Shown here: positions 10,609 through 21,693 of the stretch, in pieces
How the letters are laid out: each line of letters starts with the position of its first letter
Position numbering within the stretch: position 1 is the first letter of the stretch
DNA from: Neoconidiobolus thromboides FSU 785
Taxonomy: Eukaryota; Entomophthoromycota; Entomophthoromycetes; Entomophthorales; Neoconidiobolaceae
Reading direction: 5' to 3'
Assembly (NCBI GenBank): GCA_025603075.1
Contig: MU626348.1
Span: 2,652-66,651, forward strand
DNA: 64,000 bases
Made by a program: the position numbers and the translations under genes
The notes under the pieces: model-generated
Told to the model about the DNA's origin: nothing
Seen by the model: the letters and a program-made list of their open reading frames with translations, nothing else
Databases searched by the model: none

Positions 10609-12966
10609 ATTTTATTAGATATAAAATATTTAGTTAAAATAGAGTAAAAGGAAAAGAAAGAAAGAATTAAAATAACAATGATAGAGAATTAATTGTAACT
10701 AATAAATATGGCAACTCTTAAATAAATTTAATTAATGGTTTTAATTTGATTAATATTTACTTATCTCTAAAAGGTACCTCTATCATTTATTCATCGAATA
10801 GTAATAAACTAGTTTTTAAAAATTAATACTCTACTGCTTGTTTGACTGTATTTTTGGTCACTTGGCTATCTAGTTTTTCATCAATAAGTTCGAACATATC
10901 ATGTGAACGTTGCTATGTTGTTTATGGAGTTATTCTTCTTTGTTACTATTAAGGTGATTTTAATGTTGTATTAAATTCTTCTATAGTCACTCACATTTTA
11001 TTTATTTTATTATGTTATTATAATAAATAATTCACAAGTTAAAGTATTTAAAACAGTTAATATTAATAACAGTAATAAAAGATTGTAATAAATATATTTT
11101 TTAAACAATTAGAATTAATTAAACGCTCATAATCTAGATTTTCTTTCAACTTAATAAATACCATATTATAATTCATTATAAAAATAAATCAACAGCTGAC
11201 CTTACCAATGTTAATTAAAGAATAGATTATTTAACTGAACCCAAATTTATTTAAATGCATTATTTGATAACATTGTATTAATATTATTTCATAAACTAAT
11301 AACTACACTATTTATTATTCTTTAGTATAAAATTTAGCTGAAGGATGGGTGTATTTATCATATACTATAATTTTACTATCTACAAAACTGGATATCCGTT
11401 AATAAAATACTTGAACTTTTTAAAAAAAATTCTGATCAATTTAAATTAGACTTCAAATGTATATTTTATTCATTAGAAAAATGGCTACATTGCATAAAAT
11501 ATTGGAGGTTTTAAGCTCTGCTAGGTACCTTAAGCTTATACCATTTTAAGATAGGAGCTGGGACCAGGTGATCTTTTTAAAATTGACTTTCAAGCCTTTA
11601 GTATTTAAACTATACATTATTATAGATTTCTATACTATTGAAATGCTATGTCAATTATTAAATTACAAATGCACTGTTATTTTTAAAAGCTTTTAGGTAA
11701 ATATGATATATAAAAGCTATAAAACCACTGCTTTTAAAAATAGTAATTTTAGGCTGAAGTATATGTTCTAATTTTATATTACAAATGAGCCAGAAATCAA
11801 CGCTTTTTTAAATAACATGCTTGTTTCTTTAATGCAATAGGTATCTTTATTGGACACTAAACTTTGCACTATAGAACTCTGTTTTTTCAATTAATGCCTT
11901 TTACATATAAACCTTTATTAGCTAAATAGTACTATTACAATTTTATTGTGACCTAGTTTGCAATAGTTCTAGAGTCAATTATTTATTTAGTTTTTAAGAC
12001 TCAATTCTTAAATTTTAGCTTAAGTTTCCATATATTTATTCATAAATGTACAGCGATTTATGTCGCAATAGAGCTGGAGTAGTTGCAATGAAAATTTAAT
12101 TTTCGCCTTTTAGCTAACTTAGGTAGAATGCTTTTACCCATTTTGGTTTGAGTGTTTTAAATTATACAGGTTGAAGAACAAGGCAGGTAGGCTAAGTAAC
12201 AATATATTTTATTACAGTTTTATAATAGACTTTTATTAAGATTTGACTTTTAGCCTTTTCTCTAGAATTCAAAATAAAAGTATCATTTTAAAAAGTAAAG
12301 TCTTCGAACCATAAATATTGAGATTAAAGATATAATTTTAAATCATGCATTGAAATCAAAAGCAATACCAAATTAAGAAAAACTTCTTTAATGCCCAATA
12401 TTTTTTTAAAATTATATTAATATAATGTCACCTTTGGTCCTAATCATCTGCGATATTGATTTTTAACTATTGGTGAGTGATTCAATATCACGAGTTATAT
12501 GAGTTATATAATATTAGACTTTAAATAGCTTATGGGTATTTTGACCAACCTACTGGTAGAATTTTGTGACGATTTTTTAAGCCTTTGGATTCAAAGATGA
12601 ACGTTCCTTTATAAAGCTAAAGGAGAAATTAGAATAAATAAAACTCATATAAACTAATTTTACTTTTTATAATATTATTAATTTGTCCTAACCATCATAT
12701 AAGATTAATTCGTCAATTTATTAAATAGTATCATATTACCATTATTATACTAAAGCTTCCGAAATATTTCTGTCATCTACTTGAAGACCAAACGGAATAT
12801 TTTCAATGTTTAACGATAGCTTTTAAATATGCATTATATAATGTATAAACTAGCAAACCTTAACGTGATATTCACAAAAACCAAACAAAGTATTTGAAAT
12901 GACAAGACTAGTACAAACGAATTAGACTTAGTTTTTTTCAAAACAACTAAATGATATTAAACATAT

Positions 12967-13064
12967 GGGGATCTATTTTCATGTTTGAGAATTTTACTAA
13001 CAATCTTTCCACTCAAACATAGCACTTAAAGATGGAAAAGTAATGAAATCAAAAAAACATCCTT
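12967..13064 (+). mobile_element. MITE copy 4
   Basis: 98 bp; starts GGGGATCT and ends ACATCCTT; flanked by ATAT on both sides. Confidence 0.88.
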
Positions 13065-13402
13065 ATATCGCTATAACTTTTTAAAAAAATACTAAATTTA
13101 TTTATAAAGAATAAGTTATATTTAGCAAGAGTTTTTATGATCTGTTAAAAAAACAATTATAGTCATTTTTATATATATTAAAGATTGAATGACTATTGAT
13201 AAAAATACGAACATTAATTTTTAATGTATTACCCAAAATTTTATATTGGCTTAAAATTTTTCAATATCTTTTGCAAAAAGTAATAACCTTTTCTCTTAAC
13301 TTTTTTTGTTAAATGATAAAGTACAATATGCAAATAAACTATTGTAAGTATTGAGCATTAAAAAAGGTTGAATCAGTTACAATATTTAAGTTTTTATCAT
13401 AT

Positions 13403-13499
13403 AGGGATGTGTTTTTGCATTTAAGGATTTTACCAACAATTTTTCTGGTCAAATAGCATTTAAAAGATGGAAAAAGTAATGAAGCTAAAAAACATCCTC
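13403..13499 (+). mobile_element. MITE copy 5
   Basis: 97 bp; first base changed to A (AGGGATGTG), ends ACATCCTC; ATAT on both sides. Confidence 0.87.
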
Positions 13500-13992
13500 A
13501 TATACCAGATTCAAGGTATTTTTTAGAAATATACAATCTTTAGCAAAATAATATTGAAAATATTTCAAATACTTTTCTGCCTTTTTTAAACATAACAAAA
13601 CTATTCAATTATATAACAAAGCAGTAACAATATTGATATCTTGCTTTTCTAGTTAAATTCAAAATAAAGTATTTTAGTTTGTTATTACAATCAAAGTAAT
13701 AGGAATTTCAAATACTCATATTAGTATTTTTAAATTTATTAAAATCTTGATATGTAACTACTTATTTCAAAGTTAAAAATATCAAATTATAATTTATTTC
13801 AATTATAAAGCTATTTATAAGCACTATATTATTTATTTTTAGATTTTTACAAAATTCCTAGTTAGTAATCAAATTCTTAGGGTTCTAATTATATAGGTCT
13901 CCCCACTTAATTTGACTATTTATAAATTAGTATAAACTTAAATTACAAAATTTACAAATACATGAAATTGATGTCAAATTTTAATGTTAAAA

Positions 13993-15156
13993 TTAATTAT
14001 AATTAAGTAAAGCGGCCAATCCTAAAGGCAATAAGGAGTAAGATAGTGATCTGGCACTGGAAGGAGCTTGACGACGAGAATCAATAACTTTGGTATTAGA
14101 ACCTTCTTCTTTAGATGGATCTTTAGTATTATCAAACATATTCTCATCACCTAATTCACCTCCACCTTGCATATCTTTTGAAGTTTTTGATTTTTCTTTA
14201 TCACCTTTAGCAACTAAACCTAAATCTTTATCAACTTCAAAATCATCATCTTTAGATAAAGGTTCTCCATAACATTCTACTTTGAAATTTCTTACGCGTA
14301 CAGAATAGTAACCATCTTTCTTCATATCTTCTGATTCCCAATCAATGTAACCACCAGCCCAGTCTCTAGTACCTTCAGCACCAGAACCACCATCCCAAAT
14401 ACCAAAAGAAAATTGAGCTGGCTCGGAAGGATATTCATCGCCAGATCTTTTAAATTCACGAATCATGGCACCATCCACATACCATTGAACTCTATCAGCA
14501 TTAAAATCGATAGCATAATTATGGAAACCTTCGAAAGAGTTTTTGATCTTTTTACCTTCAAAGTGAGTTTGATCTTGTGGAGGAATAACACCTTTGTGGA
14601 ACCAATTGGTTTGTACTTCTTCAAGCTTGTGACCAGTCCATTCAATATCGATTTCATCTTTACCTTTGGACATAGTAATAAAAGCGGAAACAACACCACC
14701 ACCACGACTAGTCTTAATATCAGCAGAAATACGACCATAATTAACAAAACGAGTAGATTGAAGTGTAGAACCTGAATTAGCTTTACTCATTTTTAATACA
14801 ACTTCATTGCCTTGGACTTCATAATCACCAACAATAGTGAAATCATACTTGGTATATTCACCCTTATAATCGCTAAGTTTGATGATTTTATCCTTGCTGA
14901 AACTACTTTGCATGCTTTTACAAGCGGGTAATGGTAAACATTTTTTTCCTTTAGCATTACCACTTTCAATACATGTGGAACCACAATATTCAAATGTTTT
15001 ACCACAGAAACCTTCCTTGTTACAACATGGATTATATTTATCGCAGAGTCCTTTAACGTCAAAACATTTTCCTTTTTGTTCATCTGAAAATACTGGGGAT
15101 AAAATACTTAGTAGCATACATGCTATTGATAAAGTATTAAAATTAAGGTTAACCAT
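13993..15156 (-). CDS. Crh-type GH16 cell-wall transglycosylase with CBM18, GPI-anchored
   Basis: 387 residues, single exon. A signal peptide (about 1-24) is followed by a chitin-binding type 1 (CBM18) module with eight Cys at 31, 38, 44, 45, 51, 58, 62 and 73 (CDKYNPCC-EGFCG-T-EYCG). The GH16 domain spans about 85-296, with the catalytic signature DEIDIE at 167-172: nucleophile Glu168, acid/base Glu172. An acidic Ser/Lys-rich spacer leads to a Ser/Ala-rich region and a hydrophobic C-terminal tail (LLPLGLAALL), as for GPI attachment near 365-370. The Crh family links chitin to beta-glucan in the fungal wall; those known reactions fit this architecture. No truncation is seen. Confidence 0.92.
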   Translation of the reverse strand: MVNLNFNTLSIACMLLSILSPVFSDEQKGKCFDVKGLCDKYNPCCNKEGFCGKTFEYCGSTCIESGNAKGKKCLPLPACKSMQSSFSKDKIIKLSDYKGEYTKYDFTIVGDYEVQGNEVVLKMSKANSGSTLQSTRFVNYGRISADIKTSRGGGVVSAFITMSKGKDEIDIEWTGHKLEEVQTNWFHKGVIPPQDQTHFEGKKIKNSFEGFHNYAIDFNADRVQWYVDGAMIREFKRSGDEYPSEPAQFSFGIWDGGSGAEGTRDWAGGYIDWESEDMKKDGYYSVRVRNFKVECYGEPLSKDDDFEVDKDLGLVAKGDKEKSKTSKDMQGGGELGDENMFDNTKDPSKEEGSNTKVIDSRRQAPSSARSLSYSLLPLGLAALLNYN

Positions 15157-16389
15157 TATGTATTATTTTATATAAAAAAAGTATAAACAGAATTAAGTAA
15201 TTAAAAAAGATTAATTTATATATTCGCCCTTTTAACAAAGTTAAGAGAAGAAATAAAAGCTTTTATTTTGAAGTGTCCCTATTTATATAGAACCTGTGAA
15301 ATAAAGTTACGGTGAAATAGATCATAGCCACTCTTATTCTATGTACCTTAGAATATTAATTGTTCTATGAAAGCTAACCAATAGGAGTAAAACTAAGGAC
15401 CCATTACTTTAAATTTTCGAAATCCTTATGTTTTCCATAATATAAAATTTGAAGAATTGACCTAAAAGGGGTAAAAAGAAAGTAAATGAATTTCAGATAT
15501 ATGTTCAATTCTCTATTTTTAGCTCCTTATTAGTCACATTGAAATTTTATTTTTAAATTTAACATTGTAGAAAAAATCAAACATAGCTAAAACTTTTGGA
15601 ATTGATGCATTTTCATTTAATTGCTTACCGAATGTAAGAAAAATAACAGTAATTGAAAATTTAAAACAAAATAAATGGTAAATTAAAAAATTAACATATA
15701 TTTAAACTGAATCAAAAAATCCTTTGATTTTTTCCAATTTTAATTTGCTCCACTTTCTAGTTCGGATTCACCTATCAAATTTGATGATTTAAATTAATAT
15801 TAATTACACTGGTTATTAATTAATGTTTTAATTTTATAAATTAATATTTAATCACAAACTTTTGAAATTGAGATGTTTGAAATACCATATTTAACTCACT
15901 TTATAATACATAGTTAAATTACAGTTATCTTTTATAGTTCTAAAGCTGATTAATAGTTGAATTTTTAGTTATACTTCAATCAAACTCAAATATATGGGGG
16001 ATACATTTTTGTGTTTAAGAATTTTGCTAATAAATTTTCCACTCAAATGGCGCTTAAAAGATGGAAAAAATGATGAAGCTAAAAAAATGCCCCTTATATG
16101 TTCTATAACTAATGGAAAAGATTACTATTGAAAGTTTACATAATCTTGATAGTAAAATGTATAATATTTTTAACTTTGTTTTATTTGCTAAGGTATATCC
16201 TTTTTATACTAAAGTATAAAATTTTGAATATTTGAAAGTACCTATATGTTTAGAATAATACTTATTCAATAAGATAAAAAATTCAAATACTATGGCTTTA
16301 TCTATTTTAGTCTTATAGCAAATACAAAAATATTCCTCTAATGTTCATATAAACTATTTTAATAAATTGATTGATATTATTTAATATAT
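15157..16389. other. intergenic region upstream of the GH16 gene
   Basis: AT-rich and without a gene; contains MITE copy 6. Confidence 0.55.
15996..16095 (+). mobile_element. MITE copy 6
   Basis: About 100 bp; GGGGGATAC left end, ATGCCCCTT right end; ATAT on both sides. Ends are somewhat diverged. Confidence 0.82.
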
Positions 16390-16540
16390 TTTAATTAATT
16401 GATCAATGTAATAAGAAGATAGTTGAATAGTTGAACCTAAAGTAATATATTGACCATTATACCATTTATTTAATTGACTATCGAAATAAAATAATTTATT
16501 TTTAACTACTGTACATCCGTCATAAATAAGCCTTGGTAAT
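16390..16540 (-). pseudogene. relic of the kelch-like membrane protein gene
   Basis: On the minus strand about 48 codons read LPRLIYDGCTVV-NKLFYF and then YFDSQLNKWY. The first part matches residues 27-44 of the intact protein at 52802-54256 (LLPRVDYGGCTIIEDKLYYL). The second matches its YFDIESNRWY segment. Everything between (about 85 residues) and all downstream sequence is missing, so this is a deletion-bearing remnant of a third family member. Confidence 0.7.
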
Positions 16541-16605
16541 ATTTTTTTAAAATTATATATTTAAGACACTGCTTATAATAAAAAGAAAGTATGAAATAAT
16601 CATAT

Positions 16606-16697
16606 AGGGATGTACTTTTTTGTTTAAGAACTTTACTAACAATCTTTCCACTTAAATAGGGCTTAAGAATGGAAAAGTAATGAAATCAAAAATCCTC
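16606..16697 (+). mobile_element. MITE copy 7
   Basis: 92 bp; AGGGATGT left end, shortened AAATCCTC right end; ATAT on both sides. Confidence 0.85.
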
Positions 16698-16761
16698 ATA
16701 TTAAGAACATTATTAATTTATTAATTTTTTAATATAAAAAATAACTAAAAATTAACAATAT

Positions 16762-16858
16762 GGGGACGTTTTTTTTGGCTTCATTACTTTTCCATTCTTA
16801 AGCCCTATTTAAGTGGAAAGATTGTTAGTAAAGTTCTTAAACAAAAAAACACATCCCC
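16762..16858 (-). mobile_element. MITE copy 8
   Basis: 97 bp; GGGGACGT to ACATCCCC; ATAT on both sides. Opposite orientation to copy 7, only 64 bases away, so the two could pair as a long hairpin. Confidence 0.9.
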
Positions 16859-17190
16859 ATATCATTTATCTACTACACCTAAACTTTATATATTTAATAA
16901 TCGATCTAAACAAAACAACCAAAATCCACTTAACAAAATGTTATTAAATGTATTTTTATACTTTATTGGTAAACCAAACAAATTAATAGCTGCTTTATCT
17001 TAACAACAGTAAAAGTCAAATCCATTCTATCATTAATATCAATAAGCATTGTTCTCAGTTTATAAATATTTAATCATTCAATAACACTTAATTTAAGTAT
17101 ATAAGTAGTTTCATTACCAGTAAAACTTGAATTGAGGATCAAACGAGACAATAATATTTTTAAAAAAATATAAATAAGCAAAAATAAATA

Positions 17191-17286
17191 CGGGAGGTGT
17201 TTTTTTGGTCTCATCACTTTTTCCATTTTTAAGCACCATTTGAGCGGAAAGACTATCAGTAAAATTTTTAAACAAAACACACCTCC
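17191..17286 (-). mobile_element. MITE copy 9
   Basis: 96 bp; diverged left end CGGGAGGTG, right end CACCTCC; right flank ATAT, left flank AATA. Confidence 0.78.
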
Positions 17287-17482
17287 ATATTTAAATCTTA
17301 ACCTGCTAAGTGTTCCTTTCCTTAATCAAAGTGCTAATTTTTCTGACATCAGATTCCTTTTTTTGGCGGCTAGTTCATATAAATACCCAGGTTCTATGTT
17401 TTTTTGAGTTTTTTTAGAGTAGAAGCTTAGACTCTGCACAATTGCCTAAAGCCATCATTCTTTTTGTATATATATAGCATAT

Positions 17483-17580
17483 GGGGCTGTTTTTTTTAGT
17501 TTCATTATTTTTCCATTTTTTAAGCGCTATTCATGTGGAAAAATTGTCAGTAAAATTCTTAAATACAAAAATACATCCCC
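17483..17580 (-). mobile_element. MITE copy 10 (tandem with copy 11)
   Basis: 98 bp; GGGGCTGT to ACATCCCC. Left ATAT 17479-17482, right ATAT 17581-17584, which is also the left flank of copy 11. Confidence 0.9.
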
Positions 17581-17584
17581 ATAT

Positions 17585-17678
17585 AGGGATTTTTTTCTGG
17601 CTTCATTACTTTTTATCTTAAGCACTCTTTGAGTGGAAAATTTGTTAGTAAAATTCTCAAACACAAAAATACATCCCC
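17585..17678 (-). mobile_element. MITE copy 11 (tandem with copy 10)
   Basis: 94 bp; AGGGATTT to ACATCCCC; same orientation as copy 10 and separated from it only by one ATAT. Right ATAT 17679-17682. Confidence 0.9.
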
Positions 17679-18444
17679 ATATATTACTAAATTAATAAAT
17701 AGCTCGATGGGAGGGAGTGGTTAGCCCCAAAACTATAATTAGACATCCTTATATAATACAAATAATATAATAATAGTTTCTACTTACTCTTTAACTATTT
17801 ATTGACTTAGCTATTAATAATTTAGATAATGTTAAAATTCAACAACTAATTTCTAACATTAATAAACTACTTGCTTAGTAAATGTTTAAATATTTGAATA
17901 TTTAGATTTTTTGTTATTTGTGAAATCTAGTACTCAGTGGTTGGAGCCAGAAACAGCTATTGCCTGGTTGACTACACTATAAGTTAAAAAGTCTTAGTTT
18001 ATGTGACTAAGATAGACTTGGAGTATGAAGAATAGCTCTTAATAGGCTACAGACTATGTAAAACAAATAGAATAGACAATACTAATATAAAATCTACGTA
18101 AAATACTATTAAGAAAACTTAGTGGCTTTATTAAATGTTCGAGATATCAGGGAATAATTCAGTTAAAAAGCCTCAAATTACTATACTCTAAAATCTCTTT
18201 TGTACTTTGAAAAATATAAATATCAAAATGAGAAGATAATGTTCTTTTGAATGGAGCTAGAAATTCTCATAGCAAATCAAACTAAGAACATGGGATTGAT
18301 TTTCTCTGAACTCGAGAACACAACAACTTAGGCGATTATTATGCTATAATTAACTATGGGACTGACAAAGCAGTATTTCACAAAACTTAAATTTGGGTTA
18401 ATTTTTAAGCTGATTCTGGAGCTGATTCAGACATTTCAATATAT

Positions 18445-18543
18445 GGGAGTGTTTTTTTTTGCTTCATTGCTTTTTACATTTTTTAAGCGCTATTTAAGCG
18501 GAAAATTTAGTAGTAAAATTCTCAAACATAAAAATACATCCCC
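18445..18543 (-). mobile_element. MITE copy 12
   Basis: 99 bp; GGGAGTGT to ACATCCCC; ATAT on both sides. Confidence 0.88.
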
Positions 18544-18581
18544 ATATTATTTTAAATATATTGGCATTAATATTAAGATAT

Positions 18582-18681
18582 GGGGATGTGTTTATATATT
18601 CAAGAATTTTAGTAATACTTTTTCCACTCAAATAGTGCTTAAAAGATGGAAAAAGTAATGAAGCCAAAAAAAACATTCCCT
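18582..18681 (+). mobile_element. MITE copy 13
   Basis: 100 bp; GGGGATGTG to ACATTCCCT; left flank ATAT, right flank ATTG. It lies 38 bases from copy 12 in the opposite orientation. Confidence 0.82.
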
Positions 18682-19079
18682 ATTGATTACTTAAATTATT
18701 TATAAAATTAATTTAACTGTAATTTATATAACAAATTTAATTAGCTTTTGGTAACTTTGATATTAGAAATTATATTTTAAATTTAAATATAATTAATTTA
18801 AACCTTTTTATCTAAATATAGGAGAATTTTTATCAAATAAAGTATTAACAGATAAATGAAAAAATTAAATTATTAAAACAAAAAATTGATCCACTTTATA
18901 TATTTAATTTATTAAATGAAGATGTCAAACTCATATTTTTAAATGTACTAGATAAAAACAAAAAAATTAAAATATTTAAATTGAAAAAAAACTAATACTC
19001 TAATGGCCTTCTGTAAAATAAAGCTAATTTTGACTAATATTAATTTAATATTTAAAAACGATAAGTTTGTCAAAACAAT

Positions 19080-19176
19080 GGGAGTGTTTTTTTGACTTCA
19101 TTATTTTTTCCATTTTTTAAGCGCTATTTGAGCGGAAAATTTGTTAGTAAAACTCTTAAACACAAAAATACATCCC
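19080..19176 (-). mobile_element. MITE copy 14, TSD CAAT
   Basis: 97 bp; GGGAGTGT to ACATCCC, with CAAT directly repeated at 19076-19079 and 19177-19180. Confidence 0.87.
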
Positions 19177-19462
19177 CAATACCAAAAAAATGGCTGAGAA
19201 TAATCTGCCAAAATGGAAATGCTTAATAAAAATAGTTAAAAACTTAAACCTTGTATTTACTTCAATCTTAAAATAAGACCAACACATTATAAGGTAAGTG
19301 AATTGTTTTGAATGGGCAAGGAGTTTGTCCAAATTGCTTGTAATGTACTAAATAACTAAAAAAATTATCAGTACTTTGGATTGACTCTCCGCTCATTTAA
19401 GATGATTCACTCTCTCCAAAGCACACTATGCTATATAAACAAGTAAAGGTTATTTTACTTGA

Positions 19463-20367
19463 TAGATCAAATTAATTTCAATATATATTTTTACTCCAAT
19501 TTATTTAGCAGCTACTTGCATAACTTCAATATGCTTAATAACCAATTTATTTTTAATTTACTTTGCAAGTAAATTATCATCAGAACAAATTGATATAAAA
19601 TTAGTACTTATTTTGGTCTCTTTAGAGTTTTTAGCACCAAGTGTGGTTTTATCTGATATTATTTACTATTTTATTGATGGACAAAAAATAATTGAAAATC
19701 AATATGAATGCAACTTTTGTGAATTTGTTATAATATTTATTTATCATTATGAAATGGTATTGAGTTCTTTATTATCAATGGAAAGATTATCAAAAATTAA
19801 AAAATCTTGTTTATTTAATTACGCTTATTATCCTACAATAATTAATTTAATTGTCTTCACACTTTTATTGATTGCTTGCGCTGCTACAAATTCATTTGTA
19901 ATTGCTTCAACAAAATTAACTTGTCAGTTCAATGTTTAAATAGTATATTAGCTTCGGTCACTTACCACTATTCTTTGTTAAGTGGCTTTGTCGGTGTTGG
20001 ACTTTTAGTATACTCATATTACTGTTTGGTAAATAAAATTAATGATCATAAAAACATTATGCTATTGGGAACAGAATCTACTATTAAAATATCTAGTAGT
20101 GTAAGATCTAAGTGTTTTAAAAAAGCATCAATTAAAGTAGATTTAATTTTAATTAGTTACACAGCATGAATGCTAAGCTCAATTATTACTTTATTTCTTG
20201 AATCAACATTGAAATATAAATATGATGATACTCTTAAATATGCCAGGGATCTTAATGCAGCTGTTACACTTTTGCTTATTTTTGGTATTATCTTTAATAC
20301 GTTGCTAATGCTTACTTTACATGCTGGAGTTGCAAAAGAAGGGAAAAAAGTAATCGAGTCAAACTAA
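19463..20367 (+). pseudogene. broken seven-transmembrane receptor gene
   Basis: Three successive reading frames together encode a 7TM protein. TM1 and TM2 lie in the first frame (LVLILVSLEFLAPSVVL is part), with ECNFCEF before TM3 and LLSMERL in the DRY position. That frame stops after TCQFNV near 19940. The next frame resumes within a few bases (CLNSILASVTYHYSLL, TM5) and runs to a TGA at 20167-20169. The same frame continues after the TGA with TM6 and TM7 to the stop at 20365-20367. No in-frame ATG is visible before TM1, so the start is also lost or in an unseen exon. It is a decayed relative of the receptor at 9595-10608, with a frameshift plus a nonsense codon. Confidence 0.75.
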
Positions 20368-21693
20368 ATTTTAGACCCCGAGGACCTAAAGTCTAAGTTA
20401 ATCCAAATTTTAATAAGAACAAATAGACTTTGCACCTCAACAATCATTTTGATTGTAATGTAAATTTGATACCTGTAACTGTATCTTTTAACAAAATAAA
20501 TAAAATTTTAAAATCACTATTTAAGGTACTTTGATTAATTTCTACAGCTCGAAAAAAAATCCTGACAATTTATAGTAAATAGTTTATTTGGAGCATTTAA
20601 AAATAAAAAAATACCATTTTACAGTAGTGAAAAAGTCATTTTAATAGCCATTATATAATCTTGCAACTATTTGGCTTATAAATGTAGTAGTTTTAATCTA
20701 AAAGCTTACTGTTATATTAATACGTTGGCTTTTTGTATCCAAAGTTATAACTCCATAAAAATATAAACGCGTCAAGACATACATCGTGAATGGGATATGA
20801 GAGTATGATTAGTCAGTTGTAAAACAAGGGGTTGTTTCGTAGTTCTAATCCGTGGGAAATAGAGTTAATGATATATAGAGTATAATGAAAAATAACATAT
20901 GAAAAATAAACTATGTCGCTTTTTTTGTCAAATTTATTTACATATTTATTTATGAATAAATCAATGATTATAATATGGTTCTTGGTCCAGATACTTATTT
21001 AAGAATAAAATTGATAAAAAAATTAAACGCTTCTAATTTCTTTATAATGGGGAATATTTCAATTAAAACTGTCAATATTCTCATTTTACATCCCTTGATT
21101 TCTGCTTTATGTATTTGGTTTCATTTAATAACTAGACATTTAAAACTTTCTTTCTTTAATTAACTTTATTACGCTATTTACGTAATAGTTTCTTTATTAT
21201 GCCAACTATTAACTTAATAATTTAATAAATAACCTATAGCAAATTAAGCGACTACCTTAGCTCATTAAAACAATATATTTTAAAACAATATATTTTAACA
21301 TATAAAATGATGATGTTAAGAGAAAACTATTTATAACTCTGTATAAAAAATACATTTGCCAGTTAAGGTTAATAAATGATCTGAGCTACCATATTTAAAT
21401 AGAAAATTATGCTAGTGGAACATACTAAAGAATAGATTTTTAAGGGAGGAGTCGTGAGAGCTAATTTCTCCCTTCCTCGGTAGATAAACTTACTAAATAA
21501 AGTAAAAAAAGAATTCAATTACCAAGTTTCTCTCTTATATCTACTAAATAGATAGCACAACCATTGTAAATGACCAATTGTATAAAAAAAGCATGATTTT
21601 TCGATTATTGTTCATTGTTATATTTGATGGAGTAGGACAGCTAATATAAAAAGGACTCAAATGTAAACTCAAAAATCATAACATTAAGTTAAT
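20368..21693. other. intergenic region upstream of lipase
   Basis: No gene supported; a 62-codon open stretch at 20975-21163 has no family features. A TATA-like box lies near the right end. Confidence 0.5.
21645..21652 (+). promoter_or_regulatory. TATA-like box of lipase gene
   Basis: TATAAAAA, 42 bases before the lipase ATG at 21694, the same spacing class as at the first lipase. Confidence 0.5.

Larger units (their letters stand above)
10609..13992. other. 3.4 kb intergenic region
   Basis: No intact gene. It holds two MITE copies (12967-13064 and 13403-13499). A 24-codon open stretch on the minus strand around 10830-10905 (starting MFELIDEK) looks coding-like but has no partner exons I can see. 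The 11.5-12.7 kb part repeats short words such as CTTTTAG without clear periodicity. Confidence 0.5.
16698..19462. other. intergenic MITE-rich region
   Basis: No intact gene. Seven MITE copies (8-14) lie between 16762 and 19176. One minus-strand-free stretch at about 18853-18994 on the plus strand is open for ~46 codons (contains KIDPLYIFNLLNEDVKLIF) and looks like a protein fragment, but I cannot assign it. Confidence 0.5.

Noticed and set aside
18356-18658. 100-codon open frame apparently encoding a small protein
   Set aside because: Its central part is the translation of MITE copy 12 and it runs into copy 13; the same happens at other copies.
20975-21163. 62-codon open frame before the lipase
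   Set aside because: No family features and no partner exons.
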